A program made the position numbers and the translations under genes. From assembly GCA_965644315.1 (NCBI GenBank), contig CBFFRQ010000055.1, positions 62,001 through 126,000 on the forward strand: a DNA stretch of 64,000 bases, in the 5' to 3' direction. This document shows, piece after piece, positions 52,278 to 61,220 of the stretch (positions are counted from its first letter, which is position 1; every line of letters begins with the position of its first letter). Source of the stretch: Caecitellus pseudoparvulus (taxonomy: Eukaryota > Bigyra: Bicosoecida). Under the pieces are notes generated by a model that was not told the DNA's origin, made no database searches, and saw only the letters and a program-made list of their open reading frames with translations.

Positions 52278-53243
52278 ATGGCACTACACTCTCTTGCTGG
52301 CAGGGCCGCCATTGTGACCGGCTCCACTTCTGGTGCGTACAACTTGGCGCAGAAGCTAGCCCAAGCCTTTCACGGCTGGCACAGCTCTTCCCTGCCACTT
52401 TCTACGCTGCCCCTCTCCCCTCCCTAGCGGCTGCGTGCACTCACGTCTGCGCATGTGACTTGTCATGCACCTGCGTTTCACTTGCGTTTGGGCGCAGGCA
52501 TCGGCCTTGGAATTGCCAAGGTCTTGTCTGCACATGGAGCCAGTGTTTGCCTGAACGGGTTGGGTGATCAAGCTACTATCGATGCAGCGCTGGAGGAGGT
52601 GCATGCAGCTGCACATGCGGATGCGAAGGTGGAGTACCACCCAGCGGACTTGACGCAGGCTGAAGCAATCGCAAGCATGGTGCAGCACGCAGAGTCCAAG
52701 CTGGGCAGTGTAGACATCCTTGTGAACAATGCCGGCATCCAGTACGTGTCAAGTCTGGCAGATTTCCCCAAGGACGCGTGGGACCGCGTCCTTGCCTTGA
52801 ACTTGACCGCCGTCTTCCTCGGCACGCAAGCAGTGCTGCCCGGCATGCTTGCAGCTGGGTACGGCAGGGTCATCAACGTGGCATCCGTGCATGGCGTCGT
52901 GGCCTCAGCCAACAAGTCCGCGTATGTCGCAGCCAAGCACGGCGTTGTGGGACTGACCAAAGCGACCGCGCTGGAGACTGCTGGGACGGGCGTCACGGCC
53001 AATGCCGTGTGCCCCGGGTGGGTGCTGACGCCCCTGGTCGCAGCCCAGTGCGAGGCACGAGCCGAGCAGCTTGGCGTGTCGGTGGAGGAGGCCACCGAGG
53101 GCCTGCTAGCCGAGAAGCAGCCGTCCAAACAGTTCACGAAGCCTGAGGACTTGGGGCAGCTGGCAGCCTTCCTCTGCTCTCCCGCAGCGGCACAGATGAC
53201 CGGCACCACTCAGATCATGGACGGGGGCTGGACGGCCCAATGA
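52278..53243 (+). CDS. D-3-hydroxybutyrate dehydrogenase-like SDR
   Basis: Two exons, 52278-52332 and 52498-53243, give 266 residues. It is a classical short-chain dehydrogenase: T-G-S-T-S-G-I-G cofactor loop (split by the intron), N-N-A-G-I-Q, and catalytic Ser with Y-V-A-A-K. The C-terminus matches bacterial-type 3-hydroxybutyrate dehydrogenases closely: C-P-G-W-V-L-T-P-L-V, E-K-Q-P-S-K-Q-F-T, and G-T-T-Q-I-M-D-G-G-W-T-A-Q. It should interconvert 3-hydroxybutyrate and acetoacetate with NAD(H). The short bacterial-type form, without the long N-terminus of animal mitochondrial BDH1, suggests an origin by transfer or from an organelle. No targeting peptide is evident, so it is likely cytosolic or peroxisomal. 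It is convergent with the kinesin gene. Confidence 0.9.
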
Positions 53244-53359
53244 CCGGCAGGCGCATGAATGCATGGCTGTGTGCATTGGAGGCAAGTCACAGAGTATGCA
53301 GGCATCTGGTATGGTCAGGGGCTGGCGCAGCCCCTCCGTGCCGGGCTGGCTGGCGGGGC

Positions 53360-56300
53360 TCACATGATGCAACATGCCTCACTCTCGCCGTCCGAACCAG
53401 GGTGCTCTGCAGCCCAGGCCTGATACGCCTCCACCTTGGCCTTCAACTCAGGGCTCAGCTCTTCCCCAGCCTCAGTGCTTGCCTTGATAGCCTCCTTCTC
53501 CTCCTCGGTGAAGGTGGGGGGAGGAGACTCCGAAGCAGGCGTCTCGGCTGCCGCAGCAGGGGCCGCCTCACCACCTGCAGCGGCACCGCCTGCCCCGGTC
53601 GCCGAAGGCTCGTCTTGTGCCGACTTGCGCTTCTCCAGGGTGGGGGGCGACAGCTTCCGCCCAGAGGGGTCATCCGGGGTGCCCCACACCTCGAACTCGA
53701 TGGCTTCATGCGAGACGTACTTGATCAGCTCCTCAGTCACAACGGTGGAGTACGTGTGAGTGTGCTTGAACTCGGGCAGGGAGGTCTTGGTGGGGAAGGG
53801 CTCGGTGAAGTCATGCCCACCCTCCAAGAAGAACTTCCACTTGACATGCACGAAGTTTGAGCGGTTCGCGGGCACGCCCCGCGCCTGATCCACGCAAATG
53901 GAGATGTTGAGATGCTTGCCCACCAGCTCGGACAGCTCCTCTGGCATGTCGTCTTCCTCATCATCTTCCGTCTCGGGCATGGTGGCGCCGACGTGGGGAA
54001 TGATGCGCACCAGCAGCTCGCCCTCCTCCACACCCTTGTAGTCAATGATGGGCGTGGCTTCGTCGATGCGGAGGTTGTACAGCAGCGCGTTCAAGTAAAT
54101 GGTAGCCTTGCCGATGACCTGTGGAGCAGGGGGGTCATAAAAGGGGTCCTTTTCCCCCTCGTACCCGGTTCCCTCCAAGGAGCGCGAGTTGCTTTGGAAC
54201 TGCTGGTACATCTCACGCATGATGTACAGTCGGTTCATGAACTTGTCGTAGTGCCACTGAGCGGGTGGCGCCTCAGAGCCTTTCTGGTGCACTCGCACGT
54301 ACACCTCAGTGTCCATGGCCTCTTTCTGCGCGACATCTTCCTCGTCGTCGAACTCGGTCGCCTCATACACCGCATCTTTCTCCATGTTGGGCATGAGCTT
54401 CACCTCGAAGACGTCTTTCTTGCCCATTTCATCAGCCATGGCGTTGGCCTCGTTCACAAGGGGAATGGTCTTGAGCAGTTTCTCATCTAGCACGCTGCGC
54501 TCACGCATCTCTTTCTCGCGCTTCCGCTGCAGGCGCTTCGACTCCTCGATCTGCTCCTGCAGCTTCTTCTCCAATGCAGCCTGCTTGCGGGCAGCTTCCT
54601 CCATGAGGCGCTTCTGTTCCTCCTCGTTTGCTTGCTGCGCCTTCTCCAGCGCCTCTGCCTGTGCGCGTGCCTTCTCCTCCTCCATCTTGGCAGCCATCTC
54701 AGCCAGGCGAGCCTCGGCGGCCTTGCGCTCAGCCTCAGCCTTCTCCTCTTGCTTGCGGCGTTCCGCTTCCATGGCCTCTCGCTGGGCGCGGTTCGTCTCG
54801 TCCATGGCGTAGTCAAAGCTGATGTGCTCTGGCAGCTCGTCGGGCTCCCCCTCTGCCTTGACGTCTTCGCCACCCACGGCAGGCAGCACCACCAAGAACA
54901 CGTGGTTGTTGCCGAACAGAACCCGGCTTCGGTGCCCCAGCTCTGTGGCCTCCTTCACCTCTACACCGTTCACCACCACCCGGGCGCCAGACTGAGGCGT
55001 GAGGACAACCTTGCCCTCAGTGTTCTGCACTGTTGCGTGGGAGGGCTGAATGGACAAGCCGGCCAAGGGGATGGTAGGGGCTGGGTCCCCCCCTTTCCGC
55101 CCCACGCTCACTTCTTTGCCCTCTTCGAAGAAGTAGTACAGCTGGCGGTCCAGCTGCGTGTCTTCGTTCAAGTTGCGCAGGTGAGGCACTTCCTTTGCCA
55201 TTTCCTGGGCCTTGGCCTTCTCCTCCGCCGTCATGAGGCCATCGGCACGCAAGTGAGCATGGCCCTGCTCGAGGAGGCCAGCTGTAGCAGCAGCTCCTTC
55301 TTGCTTCCCAGCCATCAGCTCGGCCTTGATCTTTGCCTCCATCTCAGCGCGCATGGCCTCTACGTCCACAGACGGCGCGGCGCCGCCGCTTGCCCCGGGC
55401 TCAGGCAGGGGTGCGCCCCCCAGGGCAGCCTTGAGCTTCTCGATCTCGTCCTTGAGCTGGCGAATGAGGCGCTCGTTGGGGTCCTCGTTCACGACTGCCT
55501 TGTTCTTGATCTGCTTGGCACGGTCGGCGTACCGCAGCGTGCTGAGGGTCTCGTCGTAGTTGATGCTGGCTGGAGACACAGCGGCAATCATGATGGTCTT
55601 GGCATTGCCACCAAGGCTGTTCTGCAGCAGCATGGTGAGGACAGAGTCACGGTAAGGCACGCGCACTCGCTTCTTCTGCTTGGGGTCAGAGTTCTTGGCA
55701 AGCGCAGAGATGCAGTTCCCCAAAGACGAGAGGGACAGGTTAATGGCAGCGCCCTCCTTCAAGCGGTCGCCAGTCGCACCCGTGCCCTTCTGGCGCTCAG
55801 AGCCCGCCAGGTCAATGAGGTTGATGAGGGACGTCTTGTCCGTAGCCTTCATGCTCTCAGCGTCCACTTTGGTCTGCTTCAGGCCGATCTGGAAGATGGT
55901 GTGTGCGCGCGACGAGGTGGCGTTCATGTTGGTGGACGCCACTGTTCGAGCAGCAGTTCCCACGTCCATGAGCGACTCGATCTGCTCGTAGTTGTCCACT
56001 TCGCTCGCAGTCAAGCGCTCGACGTAGAAGCCCTTCTTGGGATCATTGCGCACCTTCAGGTCGCTGCCGTCCTTTGGGTTGAACAGGTCCCGCACCTTCT
56101 CCATGTAAATCTCCAACATGCTACAGGTGACCACGAAAGACAACGTGTCATCTGTGTTGCTGTTGATGCGATCGAAGATCTTGGAGCAGCCGATGGGGAT
56201 GATGCCTTTGTCCTCTCCGTACCCCATCATGGAGTAGCTCTTGCCAGCGCCTGTCTGCCCGTAGGCAAAGAGGGAACAGTTGTAGCCTGTGCAGGTGAGG

Positions 56301-56787
56301 GCGGGCCGCGCCGAATCGAGTGCCAACTTTGCAGGGGGATGCGTGGCGAAAGCTCGCAAGTTGGAGCCCACCTTCGTAGGCGTTTTTGAGGACGCCGACG
56401 CCGATGTCTTCCCACACATCCATCTGGCCGGCATACGAGGGGTCATCGCGGGGCACGAAAGAGTTGTAGCTGAAGTCAAAGGTGAATGGGCGTTCAGACT
56501 CTGGGGGGAACGGGGAGTGCCGGGGTTCAAGTGGTGCTGGGCAAGGCCAAGTGTTGCTCGGCAAAGGCCATGCTCACCATCCTCCGGGTTCACGATTGTC
56601 GTCATTGCCCCGCTCATCTTGATGATGCAAGTGCTCTTCCTTTCCTTCTCACGGCCGTTGAACGGCCGCACGCGGACAGCAACTTTCACGTTCTCAGCCT
56701 GCAGGGTGCCGGTGGAGCATGATGAAACATCGGAAGTGAACCCGGCCCCAGCAGGCGTCGATGTTTCGCCCAGCAACGGCTCACCAT
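53360..56787 (-). CDS. Kinesin-3 family motor with FHA domain and C-terminal CaaX box
   Basis: Four exons, 56787-56785 (ATG only), 56698-56578, 56500-56372 and 56286-53360, give 1059 residues. The motor domain starts E-N-V-K-V-A-V-R-V-R-P-F-N. It has P-loop G-Q-T-G-A-G-K-S at 94-101, switch I N-A-T-S-S-R-A-H and switch II D-L-A-G-S-E-R. A neck coil and an FHA domain (about 479-555, S-V-G-R-K ... S-H-A-T-V-Q) identify kinesin-3 (KIF1/Unc104). Then come a long Glu/Lys/Ala coiled coil and a beta-rich domain like the kinesin-3 DUF3694 region (about 850-970). The protein has no PH domain. Instead it ends E-A-C-C-I-M, a C-a-a-X box predicted to be farnesylated. It probably carries vesicles or intraflagellar cargo toward microtubule plus ends, with the lipid replacing the PH domain as membrane anchor (inference). 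Confidence 0.92.
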
Positions 56788-57133
56788 GTCGAGCAAATGT
56801 GCAAGTGATGTTGACGGTAGGGACTTTCACTGGCAGGTCTGCCTATTCCTGACGCTTGGCGCCTTGAAGTGAAAAGCTGGGTGCACTGGTGCTTTGGGGG
56901 CACCTTCGCCTGAGAGCTGCGGCTAGCTTCACTGGGGCCTGCTTGCACAAGCGAGCAAACGCCACCTTCATGTTTTTGTGTTTATTGTATTATGTCCGGT
57001 AGGTTGGCTGCCGCCTCTTCCACGGCTGGAGCTCAAGCCACCTCCCCCCCCTCAATCCTACGTGGCGAATGCTCCACTTCATGCCAGCCTGCCGCGGGCC
57101 ACATCAAGCCTCACACCCAATTCAAGGACACCT
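56788..57133. other. Intergenic region with a minus-strand AATAAA
   Basis: The 346 nt separate two minus-strand genes. An A+T-rich patch at 56970-56995 contains TTTATT at 56981-56986, which is AATAAA on the minus strand. It lies about 150 nt after the stop of the upstream minus-strand gene. It is a candidate polyadenylation signal, though I found no consistent use of this hexamer elsewhere in the window. Confidence 0.3.
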
Positions 57134-57935
57134 TCAGCACGGTTCTGCGCCACGGCTGTCTCGGAGCACACCTAGATTGCCTCGGGCACGGACACCATGG
57201 CCCTGCTGGAGGCGTGCTTCTCTCTGCTTCAGCACCGACGCTCTGCCCGCTACTTTCTCCTGCGCTGACCTTACAATGCCGGACACTGCCCGCGACGCCT
57301 CTTGCACTGTGTGCGCATGAGCCAAGCTCTCTGTCAAGGCTCTGGTCAGCGCAGCGGCGGGTGGCACGGTGCACCACGCTGCACCCAGCAGGGACACAGT
57401 TGCAGCGCCAGGTGACAAGCATCCACCCGCTGCCATGAAACTGGGAAACAGCCACGCGCTCCCACATAGCAGTAGTTTGATAAATGCAGAGTACTTTGCC
57501 CAAGGGGTAAGCAGTCCTGCAGCATGGGGTGTAAGTCAGGTGGGACGATTCACGTTGCAAGCCAAGCGCCACTCACCTTTCCACCACGCTCCGTGCGCAG
57601 TTGGGCGCTGCATCCCACGCAGATGCCGCTGCAAAACAGAAACCTTCACAAAGTCATCCACTCGACTGCACTGCTTCAGGGGTGCTCGCAACTAGTGCTG
57701 GGAGGCAAAGGGCCCGACATTGGGAGGAGCCACGGACCTGTGCAATTTCCGCTGTCAAACCTGCCACCGTCCTGTCGAAGAGCGCTTCATCTGGACTCTG
57801 CAAACAGCCAGGCATTGTGGAGAAGCTCCAGCTCCAAGGGAGCATGCACCAACTCACCCTTAGCGAGGGGGCCACGGCAGCAGCGAAGTCCAACCCTGCA
57901 CAGACGAGGCAAAGCCACAGCGTGGCGGGCAGCAT
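57134..57935 (-). CDS. Novel four-exon secreted or membrane protein, 190 residues
   Basis: Exons 57935-57858, 57797-57738, 57628-57577 and 57516-57134 join with matching phases (0, 0, 1). The first exon is a signal peptide (L-P-A-T-L-W-L-C-L-V-C-A-G-L). Exons 2-4 continue S-P-D-E-A-L-F-D-R-T-V, R-P-T-A-H-G-A-W-W-K-G-L-L-T-P-W, and a hydrophobic segment (K-L-L-L-C-G-S-A-W-L-F-P-S-F). After a further hydrophobic stretch comes an amphipathic helix (A-L-T-R-A-L-T-E-S-L-A-H-A). I do not recognise the family. The evidence is only splice signals, phase and the signal-peptide-like start; none of the four pieces is long enough to stand alone. One donor is GTCCGT, weaker than usual but also used in RFC1. 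Confidence 0.45.
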
Positions 57936-58221
57936 GGTCGACACCCCTCCCAACCTGCGCTGCTCGAGACGTTGAGATTCGTGGTTGGTGAACTTGTTTG
58001 TGGTTCCGCATGGTGTGCTGCCTCTGGCGCAACGACCCCCCCTCGCAGAACTGAAGCTGGTGCTGCCCATTGGACACTGCGCCACAGGTGCACGGACACA
58101 TCAAAATGAAGAAATCACCTCTTTTCCTCCTCATACCCCTCCTACCTTTCGTCAGCGCGCTATCTCTGTGGCGCAGAGCGAGGTCAGGTTTGTGTGGGTG
58201 TGCAATTTCCGCAAGTACGCG

Positions 58222-60741
58222 ATGGCTGCTGCCGCAGCCGCCATTCAGATCGTGAACGATGCTATAGCAGAGGCAAATACATCCCAAACGCCAGTGAAGG
58301 CTTTGGGCGAGGCGCTCGTTCTGGCAAGCATGCGGCAGCAAGCAGCAGTGGATGAAGTATCCTTGGCGATGCACCGCGCAAGCTCCGCCGCTGCACACCA
58401 GTGCACGGCATCTGCAAGCTTGCAGCAAGTGTCAGCCACCGCTGGCCGTGCCTCTGCTTCGCATGGGGAAACCACAGACCAGTCACTCCACATGCACCGA
58501 CTCCAACAGCTCCACGAGCGGGTGCAGCTGCTTTCGAGCGCTGCCAGAGCCACTCGTGCGCTGCAGCGGTGGCAAAGCGCCGTATCCCGCGTCGCTCTGC
58601 TCCGGCCATCTTCAGCTCCGGAGCTGCTCAGTGAAGCCTGGGAGGCGATGGCAGCAGTAAGAGAAGCTGCTGCCAGTGTCGCCCAGCTACCGAAAACAAC
58701 CGCCAGGGCAAAACTCATGGACAGGTTGCGGCAGCAAGAAGCTGCAGCTGCTGAGAAGGTACACACAGCCACTCTTGCTGGCACACGCAGCGCCCTGGAA
58801 GCAAATCGGCTGCATACATTCATAGACCTGTTAGAGCGCCTAGACTTGAGCGAGGCATCCTCTGCTTTCGCTGGGGCAGTCCGCGGGCGCTCGCCTTGCT
58901 CCCAAAGGGAGGCATGGCAAGTCGCGGCTTTTGTCTTGGAGGGAGAGCCTGCCTTGCTCACTTCAGATGCCCCCCTCATTGCTGTTGCGGATGCTATGAC
59001 AGGGGGCCTTCCTGGTGCTTGGCAGGCGGCACGTGCTTGGGTGCTGCAAGGAGCTGCCCCGGCCCCGGGTGCCGCGGCCAGCCCTGCAACCAAGGACACT
59101 TTGCCCAGTGGTGTTAGCGACACTGCTTCACCAGAGGCTGCACCTTCGGATTTGGACCCACTTTTTACGAGGGACCCTTCCAGTCGTCGCCCTACAGGGC
59201 TTGGTGATGCCCTGCTTGCAGTGACTGGGGCGCCCAGCGCGCAAGCCGCACAAGATGTGGCGAGGGAGATATACTCTGCTGTTGCTCACGCTAGTGACCA
59301 GTTTGCCAAGGCACGAGTCCGCATAGATTTGGCTTGCTCAGTTCTGCAGACGGCTGGCATCGCCCAAAGCGCTGTAGGGGTTGCGAAGGACGCATGTGTG
59401 CAAGCTGCCGCAACTGCGGCCTCGGCCCCGGTTCGCCTGCTCATGACGCAAGCGCACGAGCTCGTCGAAATCGAACGCACAGTGCTAGTGAAGCTACAAG
59501 AAAGTGCGTCCACTGAGGAGGGAGTCCTCTCTGCTCTCTTGTCGCACGAAGCGTGGTGCGAGGAGTTGCTGCAGCTGTCTCAGTCCCTCACAACCTCACA
59601 CCGAAAGGCGCTGGTCGGTGCCATCCTCGCTTCGATGTCAACATGGCAAGGTACTTTACTATCTTATGCACAGCAAGGTCTGGGTGCCGGGGGCGATGGT
59701 GCAGCTGATGACGATGGCAGAGATGTGTTCCAGGCCTCTCCTGCTTCAGTCCAAGCAGGTTGCAGCCTCGCACGCCTTGTCCGTGCACTATCATGCAACG
59801 CCGTCCTGTGGAGCACATGCGAAAAATTGTGCCAAATCCCGCTTTTCAGTCATTCACCGGAGTCTTCGGCATTCGTTCTTCCTGCAGGTCTTGGCAGTGG
59901 CACTCTCGCAGAGCGTGTCACTTCGCGTGTTGGCCAGCTCATCACGTTGTCCTCGGCAAAAGACTCGATAGCAGGCAGTCTCTCAGAAGTTTTGTTCCAA
60001 GACGGAGAAACAGAGCCAGAAGGTGTGGGAAGCAAGCATTCTGTGCAGTGCATGGCAGCGGCCGCAGCCCTCTCAGCGGTGAGAAGTCTGCTTCAGGAGC
60101 CACTCGAGCTTCTTTCCCCCCAAAGCGCCCCAATTGAGGCGTCCACTCCAAGCACATCTGTTGGCTACAGTCGACAAGCGCAGAAGGGGGTCCAAGAGGC
60201 CGCCAGGGCCTTCTTGCGCCTTCTCAGAGAGCTATCCCCGAGTGCTCTCTCTGTTCTCCAGGATAGGCCTCCCCCCAGCCACATGCACGACCTACAAGCG
60301 GTGCTTGCAGCTGCGGAAGGTCTCGCCTGGCTTGGTGCTGCTAACTTGCCAGCTGGACTGCCGGCTGCGCAGGAAGTTGCTGCAAATGCTAGGCGAGGCG
60401 TGGCAGCCCAGCGTGCGCTGGACGCGTTGGCACAAGGCTCAGGCGATGTGGCGCCAGCATCTGCTTTGCCAGGGCTCCTTGTGCATTGCATGAGTTCCAT
60501 TTGCCAAGCCCAGCTATGGGCAACTGTCGTGACGAGTCCGCTTTCTTCTGCACAGTTGGGAGCTGATGTGGAGCACTGGGCTTCTGTCGCCGCGTCTGTT
60601 GGCCTGCCCATTGAACCCCTGCTGCTGGCTGCTGCTGGGCAAACAAAAGAGCTTGAAGGTGATCGTGGCGTGCACATAGCTCGCCCTCTTCGCCAGGCCG
60701 CGCAAGATCTACCAAGGGTGCCTGGCTCTGCACGCGAATGA
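58222..60741 (+). CDS. Large helical protein with COG7-like segments (putative COG complex subunit)
   Basis: A frame of 839 residues from the ATG at 58222. The frame is open further upstream, but that part looks non-coding. It is nearly all helical, rich in Ala, Leu, Ser and Gln. Several stretches recall COG7 of the Golgi tethering complex: V-N-D-A-I-A-E-A near the start, and L-H-E-R-V-Q-L-L-S-S-A-A-R-A-T-R-A-L-Q-R-W in the position of the COG7 adaptor helix. A C-terminal V-E-H-W-A-S-V-A-A-S-V-G-L-P-I segment resembles its last domain. No signal peptide or membrane helix is present. If correct, it acts in retrograde intra-Golgi traffic. Similarity is weak and could be generic helix composition, so other tethering or coiled-coil proteins remain possible. 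The gene may extend through a final exon near 60770-61080. Confidence 0.5.
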   Translation: MAAAAAAIQIVNDAIAEANTSQTPVKALGEALVLASMRQQAAVDEVSLAMHRASSAAAHQCTASASLQQVSATAGRASASHGETTDQSLHMHRLQQLHERVQLLSSAARATRALQRWQSAVSRVALLRPSSAPELLSEAWEAMAAVREAAASVAQLPKTTARAKLMDRLRQQEAAAAEKVHTATLAGTRSALEANRLHTFIDLLERLDLSEASSAFAGAVRGRSPCSQREAWQVAAFVLEGEPALLTSDAPLIAVADAMTGGLPGAWQAARAWVLQGAAPAPGAAASPATKDTLPSGVSDTASPEAAPSDLDPLFTRDPSSRRPTGLGDALLAVTGAPSAQAAQDVAREIYSAVAHASDQFAKARVRIDLACSVLQTAGIAQSAVGVAKDACVQAAATAASAPVRLLMTQAHELVEIERTVLVKLQESASTEEGVLSALLSHEAWCEELLQLSQSLTTSHRKALVGAILASMSTWQGTLLSYAQQGLGAGGDGAADDDGRDVFQASPASVQAGCSLARLVRALSCNAVLWSTCEKLCQIPLFSHSPESSAFVLPAGLGSGTLAERVTSRVGQLITLSSAKDSIAGSLSEVLFQDGETEPEGVGSKHSVQCMAAAAALSAVRSLLQEPLELLSPQSAPIEASTPSTSVGYSRQAQKGVQEAARAFLRLLRELSPSALSVLQDRPPPSHMHDLQAVLAAAEGLAWLGAANLPAGLPAAQEVAANARRGVAAQRALDALAQGSGDVAPASALPGLLVHCMSSICQAQLWATVVTSPLSSAQLGADVEHWASVAASVGLPIEPLLLAAAGQTKELEGDRGVHIARPLRQAAQDLPRVPGSARE

Positions 60742-60769
60742 CTCCTACACTTCTCTGCGGTCACAACAG

Positions 60770-61080
60770 GATTGAAGGGCAGCTCGGTCCGCACGTCGTG
60801 CTACGACTGGCAGGTGAACGTGTCAAGTTCAGGTTTGGATTGGCAGTGGAATGTCCGCCTCCCTACCACCGCTTTACTCAAAGGCGCAGGGCCTTCGAGA
60901 GGCTACCGTGCGGTCTCCTTGAGGGACATGCCTGTCTCGCAGCTTCAAGCAAATGCACATGCTCGGCATCTTTCAATGTCCCCTGGCATTACACCACGAC
61001 ACGTTGATGACACAGCGCTCTACTTCCAGCCTGCGCAAACCATCTGCGAAGACCAACTGCGAGCCGCTCGCGCGAGGTAG
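60770..61080 (+). CDS. Possible terminal exon of unknown gene
   Basis: A plus-strand frame of about 100 codons after an ACAACAG acceptor-like site (ending 60769) and stopping at 61080. It reads S-C-Y-D-W-Q-V-N-V-S-S-S-G, then W-N-V-R-L-P-T, and ends R-A-A-R-A-R. The composition looks coding. It could be joined in phase to the preceding helical-protein gene from a GTGATC donor near 60658, which would replace that gene's last residues. I recognise no domain. The remainder of the 479-nt gap (60742-61220) must hold the promoter of the next gene. Confidence 0.25.
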
Positions 61081-61220
61081 CTTCTCTAACCCCCTTGCAC
61101 CACCGCGCCCTTCCTGCCTGGTTGAGCAGCTGCGGCAGGCCCGCGCTCCGTTGGCCGGGTTTGAGCACCACAGAGGTCAGGAAACGCTGCCTTACATCTT
61201 CCAACGCCCCCTGTACGGTC

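Noticed and set aside
54632-56389. A 585-codon plus-strand open frame
   Set aside because: Antisense to the kinesin coiled coil and motor, where regular Glu/Lys/Ala codons keep the opposite strand open.
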